From assembly GCA_910589105.1 (NCBI GenBank), contig CAJUST010000030.1, positions 699 to 27,501 on the forward strand: 26,803 nucleotides of DNA, in the 5' to 3' direction. The translations under genes were made by a program, and so were the position numbers. Shown here piece after piece: positions 1-6,710 of the stretch; positions within the stretch are counted from its first letter, which is position 1, and each line of letters starts with the position of its first letter. The DNA comes from an uncultured Lachnospiraceae bacterium. GTDB taxonomy: Bacteria > Bacillota > Clostridia > Lachnospirales > Lachnospiraceae. The notes below the pieces were generated by a model. The model saw only the letters and a list, made by a program, of their open reading frames with translations. It made no database searches and had not been told where the DNA came from.

Positions 1-215
1 AATTTGCTTTTATTTCCTTACATAATGGCCGCTACCTGCAATTTGCTTTTATTTCCTTACATAATGGCTGCTACCTGCAATTTGCTTTTATTTCCTTACA
101 TAATGGCCGCTACCTGCAATTTGCTTTTATTTCATTTCATAATAGCTGCCACTTGCAATTCATTTTTATTTCTTTATATAATGCCTGCCATCTGCAATTC
201 GCTTTTATTTCCTTA
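1..215. repeat. 39-bp tandem repeat, about 5.5 copies
   Basis: Units begin at 1, 40, 79, 118, 157 and 196; the last is cut to 20 bp. The first three units are nearly identical, with unit 2 differing by one base. Units 4 and 5 are more diverged, so the array decays towards rpsR. It begins at the window edge and probably continues to the left. The period is a multiple of three, so one plus-strand frame stays open as a 13-residue repeat starting LLLFPYIM. It has no ribosome-binding site or ATG and is probably not a gene. Every minus-strand frame has a stop codon in each unit. There are no unique spacers, so this is not a CRISPR. Function is unknown. Confidence 0.9.
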
Positions 216-257
216 ATTTCAGCCAATATACAATTCCGATATAAAAACATTATGAAA

Positions 258-287
258 AGACCGGCTATCCTTTGGACAACCGGTCTT
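258..287 (-). terminator. Rho-independent terminator after rpsR
   Basis: Read on the minus strand, the sequence from 287 down to 258 folds into a hairpin of about 12 bp. The outer pairs are GACCGG with CCGGTC, the inner pairs include two G-T wobbles, and the loop is AAA. A short T run and T-rich sequence follow. It lies 6 nt past the rpsR stop codon and closes the rpsF-ssb-rpsR operon. Confidence 0.85.
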
Positions 288-292
288 GGCAT

Positions 293-553
293 TTAATCTG
301 TTACATATGGCATCAATGCAATATGACGCGCCCTTTTGATTGCGACTGTAAGCGCCCTCTGATGTTTTGCGCAGTTTCCTGTAATTCTTCTAGGAAGAAT
401 TTTGCCTCTTTCAGAGATGTATCTCTTTAATTTATTGGTGTCTTTATAATCAATTACATTATCTTTGCCACAAAATACACAGACTTTTTTCCTTCTGTGC
501 ATAGGTCTTCTTTTAAAAGATCCGCTGTCTTTGCCATCTTTATTATAAGCCAT
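293..553 (-). CDS. rpsR: 30S ribosomal protein bS18
   Basis: An 86-residue protein that binds 16S rRNA in the platform of the small subunit as a pair with bS6. The length and the basic core around KLKRYISERGKILPRRITG are typical of bS18. A CVFC pair near residues 25-28 and a later NCAKH motif suggest the zinc-binding (C+) form common in clostridia. The start is ATG with an AGGAGG site about 7 nt upstream. It is the last gene of rpsF-ssb-rpsR, 24 nt after ssb, and is followed directly by a terminator. This order is widely conserved in bacteria. Confidence 0.97.
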   Translation of the reverse strand: MAYNKDGKDSGSFKRRPMHRRKKVCVFCGKDNVIDYKDTNKLKRYISERGKILPRRITGNCAKHQRALTVAIKRARHIALMPYVTD

Positions 554-577
554 TTTTCTTACCTCCTGTTAATTTGT

Positions 578-1018
578 CTAGTTGAAGGGCAACTCCTCGT
601 CTATGCCGTCCGGAATGTTCATGAATCCGTCACCGACCGCTGCGCTTGGGGCTGGCCTGTCTGCCGGGGCAAATCCTGCGTTTTGTTCACTGGCGGATTT
701 ACTCTCTGCAAATTCCTGCTCCTCTACAACTACGTCCGTTGTATAAACTTTCTGCCCATCTCTATTTGTATAGCTTCCAGTCTGGATTCTTCCAGTAAGC
801 GCGATTTTTATGCCTTTCCGCAAATATTTCTCAGCAAACTCACCTTGACGCCCAAATGCAACGCATCCAATAAAATCCGCTGTCTGCGTGTCATTGTCAC
901 GGCGGAACCTTCTGTCCACTGCGATTGTATATCTGGCTACTGCAGTCGCCTGCTCACCCTGAGAATAACGGATTTCCGGATCTCTAGTCAACCGGCCCAT
1001 AAGAATTACCTTATTCAT
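578..1018 (-). CDS. ssb: Single-stranded DNA-binding protein
   Basis: A 146-residue SSB. Residues 1-105 form the OB fold, starting MNKVILMGRLTRDPE, with the family segments FIGCVAFGRQGEFAEKYLRK and IALTGRIQTGSY. The linker is rich in Ala, Pro and Ser, and the acidic tail ends DEELPFN, which matches the tip that recruits replication and repair partners in other SSBs. It coats single-stranded DNA in the cytoplasm, normally as a tetramer. It lies between rpsF and rpsR, the usual place for the housekeeping SSB, so this is more likely the replication SSB than a phage or competence paralogue. An AGAGGAAA element precedes the ATG. Confidence 0.96.
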   Translation of the reverse strand: MNKVILMGRLTRDPEIRYSQGEQATAVARYTIAVDRRFRRDNDTQTADFIGCVAFGRQGEFAEKYLRKGIKIALTGRIQTGSYTNRDGQKVYTTDVVVEEQEFAESKSASEQNAGFAPADRPAPSAAVGDGFMNIPDGIDEELPFN

Positions 1019-1038
1019 ATATTTTCCTCTTTTCTAAT

Positions 1039-1329
1039 TTATGCCTCGTCTTTTCTAACGCATAAGAAACGAAGAATGTCGTCCATAATACGGACGCGCT
1101 GTTCTACCTGTGCCGGAACATCTGCGTTTGCATCAAACTGGATAAAATAATAGAAGCCTTCTCTCATCTTTTGAACTTCATAAGCTAATCTTTTCTTACC
1201 CCAGTCTTCAACTTCTGTTACAGTCCCGCCAAAACGGGCAATATATTCTTTGGCTTTCTCTACTGTAGCAGTTCTGGCATCTTCTTCGATTTTTGCATTA
1301 ACAACAAGAGCTAATTCATATTTGTTCAT
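1039..1329 (-). CDS. rpsF: 30S ribosomal protein bS6
   Basis: A 96-residue protein of the small-subunit platform, partner of bS18. The sequence MNKYELALVVNAKIEED, the FGGTVTEVEDWGKKRLAYEV segment and the YYFIQFDANAD strand are typical of bS6, and the length is standard. It begins with ATG behind an AAAGGAGGT site. It is the first gene of rpsF-ssb-rpsR, with 20 nt to ssb. A 105-nt gap separates it from the DUF951 gene and holds a possible promoter. I looked for the S6:S18-binding leader structure known in some bacteria and could not recognise it. Confidence 0.96.
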   Translation of the reverse strand: MNKYELALVVNAKIEEDARTATVEKAKEYIARFGGTVTEVEDWGKKRLAYEVQKMREGFYYFIQFDANADVPAQVEQRVRIMDDILRFLCVRKDEA

Positions 1330-1394
1330 GCAGTCGTACCTCCTTTTGGTCTCTGGCCCCTTCTCATTTACTTTTTCTAAGAAAGAGCAAGGAA

Positions 1395-1423
1395 TTTATA
1401 GTTTTCACAATGAAGTATGATAA
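1395..1423 (-). promoter_or_regulatory. Possible promoter for rpsF-ssb-rpsR
   Basis: On the minus strand TTATCA (1418-1423) and TATAAA (1395-1400) are separated by 17 bp, ahead of a leader of about 60 nt before rpsF. The -35 matches consensus at four of six positions. The operon may also be read through from the DUF951 gene. Confidence 0.4.
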
Positions 1424-1434
1424 CATATTTTCCA

Positions 1435-1623
1435 CTAAGTAGCAAGCGGTTTTCGAATTTCTTTCACATTCTTTTCCACTAATTTGCGTGAAACCATAAT
1501 TTGATGACCACAGCCTTTACATTTTAAACGAAAATCCGCCCCCACGCGCAGAACGTCCCATTCAAAGCTGCCACAGGGATGCTTTTTCTTTAACTTTATA
1601 ATATCTCCAATTTCAAATTGCAT
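1435..1623 (-). CDS. DUF951 family protein (YyzM-like)
   Basis: A 62-residue protein with three cysteines: C17 in HPCGSFEW, and C35 and C38 in KCKGCGHQIM. It matches the DUF951 family, whose Bacillus subtilis member YyzM is encoded close to rpsF-ssb-rpsR, so the neighbourhood supports the call. The Cys arrangement suggests metal binding or a small nucleic-acid-binding fold, but no function is established. The gene starts 18 nt after the Sir2 gene and is probably co-transcribed with it. Confidence 0.85.
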   Translation of the reverse strand: MQFEIGDIIKLKKKHPCGSFEWDVLRVGADFRLKCKGCGHQIMVSRKLVEKNVKEIRKPLAT

Positions 1624-1641
1624 AGGTTCTCCTCGTCTGTT

Positions 1642-2364
1642 TTATAGCTGAATCCGTGATAATACTTCTCCAATTTTGCCTTCTATCCGAAGATTTGCCC
1701 TTTTATCTAATGGGGTCGTGGAATTATTAATTAAAACCAATTTGTTTCCACGGTAATAATCCACAAGGCCCGCCGCCGGATAAACTGCAAGCGATGTGCC
1801 TCCAATTATCAGCATATCTGCTTGCGCGATATGGGATATGGAGCTTTGGATTGTTTCGTCATTGAGCCCTTCTTCATATAAAACTACGTCGGGTTTCACC
1901 ATTTCCCCGCAGGAATCACAAAGCGGGCTGTCTTTACTGTTCAAAATATAGCCCACATCAAAAAATTTACCGCATGACATACAATAATTTCTGTGAACGC
2001 TTCCATGAAGCTCGAATACTTTCTTACTTCCCGCCGCCTGATGCAGTCCATCAATATTTTGTGTAATAACCGCTTTTAGTTTTCCGGCTTTCTCTAATTC
2101 TGCAAGTTTTTTATGAGCCGCATTTGGTTTTGCTGTAAGACATAACATTTTTTTTCGGTAAAAACGATAAAATTCCGACGGGCGGCTGATATAGAAAGAA
2201 TGGCTTAGTATGGTCTCTGGCGGATAGTCGTATTCCTGATGATAAAGACCGTCTACGCTCCGAAAATCGGGGATTCCACTTTCGGTGGACACTCCTGCCC
2301 CTCCAAAAAAAACAATATTGTCTGTATCTTTTATCCATTGCAAAAATTGTTCTATCTTTTCCAT
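1642..2364 (-). CDS. cobB: NAD-dependent protein deacylase, Sir2 family
   Basis: A 240-residue cytosolic sirtuin. It removes acetyl or other acyl groups from lysine using NAD+, releasing nicotinamide and O-acyl-ADP-ribose. Rossmann and substrate motifs are in order: GGAGVSTESGIPDFRS at about 21-36, TQNIDGLH at 101-108, catalytic H120 in LHGSVHR, four zinc cysteines (C128, C131, C149, C152), and GTSLAVYPAAG near the C-terminus. Length is normal for the compact bacterial class. A GAAGGGAG element precedes the ATG. It lies between a VanZ-like gene and the DUF951 gene with short gaps, suggesting one transcript. The substrate cannot be read from the sequence. Confidence 0.93.
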   Translation of the reverse strand: MEKIEQFLQWIKDTDNIVFFGGAGVSTESGIPDFRSVDGLYHQEYDYPPETILSHSFYISRPSEFYRFYRKKMLCLTAKPNAAHKKLAELEKAGKLKAVITQNIDGLHQAAGSKKVFELHGSVHRNYCMSCGKFFDVGYILNSKDSPLCDSCGEMVKPDVVLYEEGLNDETIQSSISHIAQADMLIIGGTSLAVYPAAGLVDYYRGNKLVLINNSTTPLDKRANLRIEGKIGEVLSRIQL

Positions 2365-2392
2365 GCTATGCTCCCTTCTGATTCACTCTCTC

Positions 2393-2899
2393 TTACCAGT
2401 TAAATACAAGTAATATTCCTGCCAGCGCTAAAATACATACTGTGCCGGCTGCCGCCAGTATATTTATGACTTTTATTGTATGATCTTTTAGAATTTTTGA
2501 CAATAACCAATAAAATGCAACGCCAATGACGCCGCCTAACGTATTGCCAAGCAAATCAGTTATATCCGTTACACCGACAGCCAGAATATACTGCGCTGTT
2601 TCGAATGCAAGGCTTACGAAAAAAGCAGGGGCCGCTTTTTGAATGAAATTCCAATTTTCTTTTAATGCGCTTACATAAATCCCCAGCGGCATAAAGGCTG
2701 CAATGTTTAAATAAATTTCTGAAAGATCTATCTTTCCATTGATAATGACGGAAGCCCCGAACGGCTTTAAATTTATTCTCCTACTTGTTCCGATATTTTG
2801 AAAATCTGTTGACATTTTAAAGAGTATCACCCATGTGATAAAAATGAGATACAATACTAACAGAATTTTTGTCACCCTCTTACTCTTATTAGATTCCAC
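2393..2899 (-). CDS. VanZ-like family membrane protein
   Basis: A 168-residue integral membrane protein with about four or five hydrophobic helices. It has the VanZ-like hallmarks: N-terminal LYLIFITWVILFK, RRINLKPF, the NIAAFMPLGIYVS segment, FETAQYIL, and TDITDLLGNTLGGVIG. VanZ itself gives low-level teicoplanin resistance, but most VanZ-like proteins have no known role, so resistance should not be assumed. The start is GTG, chosen because an AGGAGG lies 8 nt upstream. It is the first gene of the run VanZ-like, Sir2, DUF951. Confidence 0.85.
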   Translation of the reverse strand: MESNKSKRVTKILLVLYLIFITWVILFKMSTDFQNIGTSRRINLKPFGASVIINGKIDLSEIYLNIAAFMPLGIYVSALKENWNFIQKAAPAFFVSLAFETAQYILAVGVTDITDLLGNTLGGVIGVAFYWLLSKILKDHTIKVINILAAAGTVCILALAGILLVFNW

Positions 2900-2937
2900 T
2901 GTTTTCTCCTCCTGTTTTTAATATAGATGTCTTTTGG

Positions 2938-2946
2938 ATTATAACA
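2938..2946 (-). promoter_or_regulatory. Extended -10 promoter for the VanZ-like gene
   Basis: TGTTATAAT on the minus strand is a TGn-extended consensus -10, about 40 nt before the GTG start. No good -35 is seen 16-18 bp further up, which is common for extended -10 promoters. Confidence 0.55.
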
Positions 2947-2994
2947 CAGATTAGAAAAAAGAAAATGAAGGAAATATGAAGGTTTTTTAAAAAT

Positions 2995-3041
2995 AAAAAA
3001 CATGGCTGTATGGCATTTTATCCGATACAATCATGTTTTTT
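2995..3041 (-). terminator. Terminator after the initiator tRNA
   Basis: AAAAAACATG (2995-3004) pairs with CATGTTTTTT (3032-3041), and the stem continues inward with one mismatch and one wobble around a 13-nt loop. Read on the minus strand the hairpin ends in a T run, about 12 nt past the tRNA 3' end. The A and T runs on both sides mean it could work in either direction. Confidence 0.85.
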
Positions 3042-3052
3042 ATCATTTTTAA

Positions 3053-3126
<74 letters not shown>

Positions 3127-3139
3127 TTAGAATAGTCCG

Positions 3140-3153
3140 CCTGACAAGTCAGG
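3140..3153. promoter_or_regulatory. 14-bp palindrome in the tRNA 5' leader
   Basis: CCTGAC-AA-GTCAGG lies between the promoter and the mature 5' end of the initiator tRNA, beginning about 10 nt downstream of the expected transcription start. It could fold as a small hairpin in the precursor or be a protein-binding site. Nothing further can be said. Confidence 0.5.
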
Positions 3154-3169
3154 TCGTTGTATGAAAGCT

Positions 3170-3198
3170 ATTATATCTGTTTCTTGTAGAAATGTCAA
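3170..3198 (-). promoter_or_regulatory. Consensus promoter for the initiator tRNA
   Basis: On the minus strand TTGACA (3193-3198), a 17-bp spacer and TATAAT (3170-3175) match the sigma-A consensus at all twelve positions. The expected start near 3163 leaves a leader of about 37 nt before the tRNA. Confidence 0.93.
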
Positions 3199-3305
3199 AT
3201 AAAATCAAACAAAATTCTTTATTTTCAATGTTGGACGAATTTTCATTGCAATATACAAATAAGAACAGATTTTTAATAATTTTGGTTTTTTCATAACTCT
3301 TGTTC

Positions 3306-3626
3306 CTATTTGATAGAAACAATCTCTTTTACAAGATGATTCAAATACAAAGATACGGCTTTTATATTATTGTTGAGCTGTTCTAATAATATACCCAAAA
3401 GACCAAGTTCTTTAATATATATTCTTTGATTTCTTTAAATATTATAGAAAATACAATTTCGGTTTCGTTTTCTGCAATATACATACATGTTAGATACATC
3501 TATTTTGCAAACAATTTTCGGTAAACAACTATTGTATTGGCGCTATGATTTATTTTGCTTGATTTTAACTTTGACATTTACTATTTGATAAGAGGAATCA
3601 TTATTTATAAAATTGGATACGATTGT
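3306..3626 (-). pseudogene. Probable decayed gene in an AT-rich gap
   Basis: The gap from 3200 to 3743 is much richer in A and T than its neighbours and has no intact gene. On the minus strand three short frames read like protein and follow one another. 3543-3626 includes SNFINNDSSYQIVNVKVK. 3383-3499 includes MYIAENETEIVFSIIFKEIK. 3306-3434 includes KELGLLGILLEQLNNNIKAV and ends at a TAG. Joining them needs two or more frameshifts and passing stop codons. No ribosome-binding site is seen. I cannot name the family. It may instead be chance open frames in AT-rich DNA. Confidence 0.33.
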
Positions 3627-3743
3627 TTACAATGTTGTTTGCCTTTTATTCTGTTGAAAACTTTATTTTCTCATTTAAATTTTCTTTTTATTCACATATT
3701 TTCGATTCATTCCTTTCATTTTCTTTTGATTATATAGAAACGG

Positions 3744-4118
3744 TTACTTCTTTTGTTTTTGATAATAATCCGAAATCGCCGCCTGAATTGCTTCTTCCGC
3801 CAATACGGAACAATGTATTTTATGTGGCGGCAGGCCATCTAACGCTTCTGCAACGGCCTTGTTTGTCAGTTCCTGCGCTTCAGAAAGTTTTTTGCCTTTT
3901 ATCAATTCTGTCGCCATCGAACTGGAAGCAATCGCGCTTCCACATCCAAATGTGTTGAATTTTACGTCTTGAATCCTGTCTCCCTCGATTTTTAAATAAA
4001 TTTTCATTATATCGCCGCATTTTGCATTGCCGACCTCGCCAATGCCGTCTGCGTTTTCAATCACTCCTACATTTCTCGGATTCGAAAAATGATCCATTAC
4101 TTTTTCACTGTATAACAT
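3744..4118 (-). CDS. nifU: Fe-S cluster assembly scaffold NifU/IscU
   Basis: A 124-residue cytosolic scaffold on which Fe-S clusters are built before transfer to target proteins. The three cluster cysteines and their companions are present: C34 in AKCGD (with D36), C59 in FGCGSAIASSS, and C103 in HCSVLAEE. The length fits the single-domain IscU-like proteins paired with NifS in clostridia; the extra NifU domains of diazotrophs are absent. Its start overlaps the end of nifS by 14 nt, so the two are probably translationally coupled. The gene runs into the AT-rich gap with no clear terminator. Confidence 0.95.
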   Translation of the reverse strand: MLYSEKVMDHFSNPRNVGVIENADGIGEVGNAKCGDIMKIYLKIEGDRIQDVKFNTFGCGSAIASSSMATELIKGKKLSEAQELTNKAVAEALDGLPPHKIHCSVLAEEAIQAAISDYYQKQKK

Positions 4119-5295
4119 ATTCTTTCTTTCCCTCCTGTAAATCTCTCCAAATAGGAGATATACTCCTCAGATAAGATACTGCATTCTGAATCTCTGCTAT
4201 CATATAATTAATTTCTTCTTCTGTATTTTCCACAGATAAAGTCAAACGCAAAGAGCCATGCGCAATCTCATGCGGTCTGCCTATCGCAAGCAGTACATGA
4301 CTTGGATCAAGGGAACCCGATGTACAGGCGGATCCGGACGAAGCGCAGATGCCTTTGCTGTCCAATAATAGAAGAAGCGATTCGCCTTCTATCCCCTCAA
4401 AACAAACATTGACATTTCCGGGCAAGCGTTTCTTACAATCACCGTTTAATATAGTATGCGGGATTTTTATAAGCCCCTCAATTAATTTGTTGCGCAGCGG
4501 AAGCAATTTCGCTGATGTTTCTTCCATATCCGCTACAGAGTCTTTTAATGCGGCAGCCATGCCAAGAATTGCCGGAAGATTTTCCGTCCCTGCGCGTTTG
4601 CCGCGTTCCTGAGCGCCTCCTTCAATCAGAGTTGATACCGGAATCCCCTTTTTTACATAAAGCGCCCCTATCCCTTTTGGTCCATGGAATTTATGGGCGG
4701 AAAGCGAAAGCATATCAATCGGCTCCTTGTGGACATTAATATCCAAATGGCCGACAGCCTGCACTGCATCTGTATGGAATATAACGCCTTGTTCTCTGCA
4801 TATTTTCCCTAACTCTGCAATCGGCTGAATGGAACCAATTTCATTATTGGCATACATAATGGTCGCAAATACGGTGTCCTGACGGAGAGACGCCGCAAAT
4901 TCTTCCGGCCTTACAATTCCATTTTCATGCGGGCTTAACAGCGTAACCTCATATCCTTTTTGTTTTAGTTTTTCTAATGTATGAAGCACGGCATGATGCT
5001 CTATTCCAGTTGAAATAATATGTTTCTTCTTCTTTTTTTCACCAATCGCGGCGGCGGAAAGAATCGCCTGATTGTCCGCTTCACTGCCTCCGGACGTAAA
5101 ATAAATTTCCTCTGCGCTGGCGCCAATCGTCTCTGCGATTGTCTCTCTTGCGGCCAAAAGAGCCTCTGCCGCCTGCTGCCCTACACTGTGCAGACTGGAC
5201 GGATTTCCATAAAGCTTGTTCTGGCATAAGAACATTGCATCGGACGCTGATTTGCTTAATCTGGTCGTTGCGGCATTATCTGCATATATATTCAT
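4105..5295 (-). CDS. nifS: Cysteine desulfurase NifS
   Basis: A 396-residue PLP enzyme that converts L-cysteine to L-alanine and passes the sulfur, as a persulfide, to the scaffold encoded by the next gene. It has the class-V aminotransferase fold: YADNAATT at the start, GIEHHAVLHT near residues 97-106, TDAVQAVGH, PLP lysine K202 in SAHKFHGPKG, and the catalytic C324 in SSGSACTSGS. The ATG follows an AGGAGG site. The strong promoter at 5367-5395 serves nifS-nifU. Pairing with a stand-alone scaffold supports a general Fe-S role rather than tRNA thiolation. Confidence 0.95.
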   Translation of the reverse strand: MNIYADNAATTRLSKSASDAMFLCQNKLYGNPSSLHSVGQQAAEALLAARETIAETIGASAEEIYFTSGGSEADNQAILSAAAIGEKKKKKHIISTGIEHHAVLHTLEKLKQKGYEVTLLSPHENGIVRPEEFAASLRQDTVFATIMYANNEIGSIQPIAELGKICREQGVIFHTDAVQAVGHLDINVHKEPIDMLSLSAHKFHGPKGIGALYVKKGIPVSTLIEGGAQERGKRAGTENLPAILGMAAALKDSVADMEETSAKLLPLRNKLIEGLIKIPHTILNGDCKKRLPGNVNVCFEGIEGESLLLLLDSKGICASSGSACTSGSLDPSHVLLAIGRPHEIAHGSLRLTLSVENTEEEINYMIAEIQNAVSYLRSISPIWRDLQEGKKEYVIQ

Positions 5296-5342
5296 TCAAT
5301 ATCCTCCTGTTTCTCATCTATCATAAACATATAATTCATATG

Positions 5343-5351
5343 ATTCCTATA
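5343..5351 (-). promoter_or_regulatory. Shared 9-bp motif in the nifS leader
   Basis: TATAGGAAT on the minus strand lies about 10-17 nt downstream of the expected nifS start site. The same 9-mer, also followed by one base and AT, lies at the expected start site of the divergent cysK promoter. It could be an operator for the nearby Rrf2 regulator; this is inference. Confidence 0.35.
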
Positions 5352-5366
5352 TGTTTAATATGTTTT

Positions 5367-5395
5367 ATTATAAACAGGACTTCTAACCTTGTCAA
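5367..5395 (-). promoter_or_regulatory. Consensus promoter for nifS-nifU
   Basis: TTGACA (5390-5395), 17 bp, TATAAT (5367-5372) on the minus strand, matching consensus at all positions. The leader to the nifS ATG is about 65 nt. Confidence 0.9.
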
Positions 5396-5417
5396 GCGTA
5401 TCTGAAAAATATTCTAC

Positions 5418-5446
5418 TTGACATCCAAATTTCCTGATGTTATCGT
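5418..5446 (+). promoter_or_regulatory. Promoter for cysK
   Basis: TTGACA (5418-5423), 17 bp, TATCGT (5441-5446). The -35 is perfect and the -10 matches four of six positions, so the basal -10 is weak. It is divergent from the nifS promoter, with the two -35 boxes 22 bp apart. Confidence 0.6.
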
Positions 5447-5452
5447 AAAACC

Positions 5453-5461
5453 TATAGGAAT
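5453..5461 (+). promoter_or_regulatory. Shared 9-bp motif at the cysK start site
   Basis: TATAGGAAT lies where cysK transcription should start and is part of the wider CCTATAGGAATAATAGG stretch, which contains the palindrome CCTATAGG. The identical 9-mer is in the nifS leader. It is a candidate repressor site. Confidence 0.35.
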
Positions 5462-5494
5462 AATAGGATTTTTTATATGAAAGGGGTTTTTTAA

Positions 5495-6424
5495 TTGAAC
5501 ATTTACGAACGCATTACGGATCTGATCGGCGGCACACCGCTGATGAAATTGACAAATTACATGAAACAACAAAATTTAGAAGCTGAATTATATGGAAAAC
5601 TGGAATTTTTTAATCCTGCCGGAAGCGTCAAAGACAGAATTGCTAAAGCTATGATTGAAGATGCAGAGGCAAACGGGATATTAAAGCCAAATGCGGTTTT
5701 AATTGAACCGACAAGCGGGAATACCGGAATCGGACTTGCGGCGGCGGCGGCTTCAAAAGGATATAAGGTTATCTTGACTATGCCTGAAACGATGAGCGTG
5801 GAACGCCGGAACCTGCTTAAAGCCTATGGCGCCACCCTTGTCCTTACAGATGGCGCAAAAGGCATGGCGGGGGCGATTTCAAAAGCAAAGGAACTTGCAG
5901 AACAAACGCCGGACAGTTTTATCCCAAGCCAGTTTACTAACCCAGCCAATCCGAAAGCCCATTATAATTCTACGGGACCTGAAATCTGGGAAGATACGGA
6001 CGGACGCATAGATGTGTTCGTCGCAGGGATAGGCACAGGCGGGACAATCACAGGCGTTGGCGAGTATTTAAAAAGCAAAAATCCTAAAATTCAAATTATT
6101 GGCGTAGAACCTGCCGGCTCTCCCATGCTTACAAAAGGTTCTCCCGGAGCGCATAAAATTCAGGGAATTGGAGCGGGCTTTGTTCCTGACACTCTAAACA
6201 CAAATATTTATGACGAAATCATCACCGTGGAAAATGAAGATGCGTTTGCCACAGGCCGCGCGCTTGCCAGAAAAGAAGGGCTTCTTGTTGGAATTTCATC
6301 GGGCGCCGCAGTATTTGCAGCCGCTGAAATTGCAAAACGGCCAGAACAAAAAGGAAATCGAATAGTTGCCCTGTTGCCGGACACCGGAGAACGTTACTTA
6401 TCTACTCCAATGTTCTCAGAATAA
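5495..6424 (+). CDS. cysK: Cysteine synthase (O-acetylserine sulfhydrylase)
   Basis: A 309-residue PLP enzyme that makes L-cysteine from O-acetyl-L-serine and sulfide. PLP lysine K46 lies in NPAGSVKDRIA. The substrate loop is EPTSGNTGIGLA, the phosphate-binding loop is GIGTGGTITGVG, and the C-terminal GISSGAAV is standard. The start is TTG, chosen because an AAAGGGG element lies 8 nt upstream and homologues begin with the same MNIYERITDLIGG-type residues. It is the only plus-strand gene in this part and is transcribed away from nifS, which uses its product. A long hairpin starts 6 nt after the stop codon and may end the transcript. Confidence 0.95.
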   Translation: MNIYERITDLIGGTPLMKLTNYMKQQNLEAELYGKLEFFNPAGSVKDRIAKAMIEDAEANGILKPNAVLIEPTSGNTGIGLAAAAASKGYKVILTMPETMSVERRNLLKAYGATLVLTDGAKGMAGAISKAKELAEQTPDSFIPSQFTNPANPKAHYNSTGPEIWEDTDGRIDVFVAGIGTGGTITGVGEYLKSKNPKIQIIGVEPAGSPMLTKGSPGAHKIQGIGAGFVPDTLNTNIYDEIITVENEDAFATGRALARKEGLLVGISSGAAVFAAAEIAKRPEQKGNRIVALLPDTGERYLSTPMFSE

Positions 6425-6429
6425 CAGAA

Positions 6430-6526
6430 AAAGGTCTGTCACAATGAACCGCTCCCTCGTAAGTGACAAGTTTTTATTATTTCACTTATCTGCCTAGAGG
6501 GAAGCGGTTCGTTGCGACAGACCTTT
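6430..6526. repeat. 97-bp imperfect palindrome after cysK
   Basis: The two arms pair along most of their length: AAAGGTCTGTC (6430-6440) with GACAGACCTTT (6516-6526), then GAACCGCT with AGCGGTTC, CCCTC with GAGGG, and TAAGTGA with TCACTTA, leaving a T-rich loop. As RNA this is one long hairpin. A short T run follows on the plus strand, so it can serve as the cysK terminator. The arms end in a sequence resembling CTGTCGCAA, as does the palindrome at 7255-7352. It may be a small non-autonomous mobile element (MITE-like) or a lineage-specific terminator. Confidence 0.75.
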
Positions 6527-6569
6527 CTAAATTATTTATATATATCATCAAAATTCAACATAAAATAAA

Positions 6570-6698
6570 CCCCTCGGTCAACTCCTGGCCCGACTAGCGG
6601 CAAACAGCTCCACGCATTCCTACGCTTCTACCCCTGCCCTATCCATCTCATGTTCCCTGAGGAGAGGTCTTACCGCATTCCGGCAAGGACGTCTCATC
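6570..6698 (-). pseudogene. Diverged remnant of the 23S rRNA 3' end
   Basis: Read on the minus strand, this stretch aligns along its whole length with the last ~130 nt of bacterial 23S rRNA (end of domain VI). Landmarks in order are GATGAGA, GGTAAGACC, GGAACATGAG, GATAGGGCAG, GAAGCGTAG, AATGCGTGGAGCTG, CTAGTCGG and GAGTTGACC. The helix that closes the GATAGG segment is still pairable (GGCAG with TTGCC), as is the small GCGT-AGGA-ATGC hairpin. Everything upstream, including the sarcin-ricin loop, is missing. It starts 12 nt after the stop codon of the Rrf2 gene. I compared it with rRNA from memory, so exact identity is not given. Confidence 0.75.
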
Positions 6699-6710
6699 AT
6701 TTCATATTTT

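Noticed and set aside
1..215. CRISPR array
   Set aside because: The units are directly adjacent with no spacers, and no cas genes are present.
4..216. Open frame of 70 codons through the tandem repeat
   Set aside because: It begins at TTG at the window edge, has no ribosome-binding site, and stays open only because the period is 39 bp; copies decay without coding constraint.
497..1150. 217-codon plus-strand frame opposite ssb and rpsF
   Set aside because: It is a shadow of the well-supported ssb and rpsF genes, with no family similarity or ribosome-binding site.
1330..1434. S6:S18-binding leader upstream of rpsF
   Set aside because: I could not find the expected bulged stem; the region shows only a possible promoter and the ribosome-binding site.
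2393..2899. Glycopeptide resistance gene
   Set aside because: VanZ-like proteins are widespread and no vanHAX or sensor genes are present, so resistance is not supported.
3555..3958. Two plus-strand frames in the AT-rich gap and opposite nifU
   Set aside because: They are Phe/Ile/Leu-rich, as expected from AT-rich DNA, have no ribosome-binding site, and the second runs across the real nifU gene.
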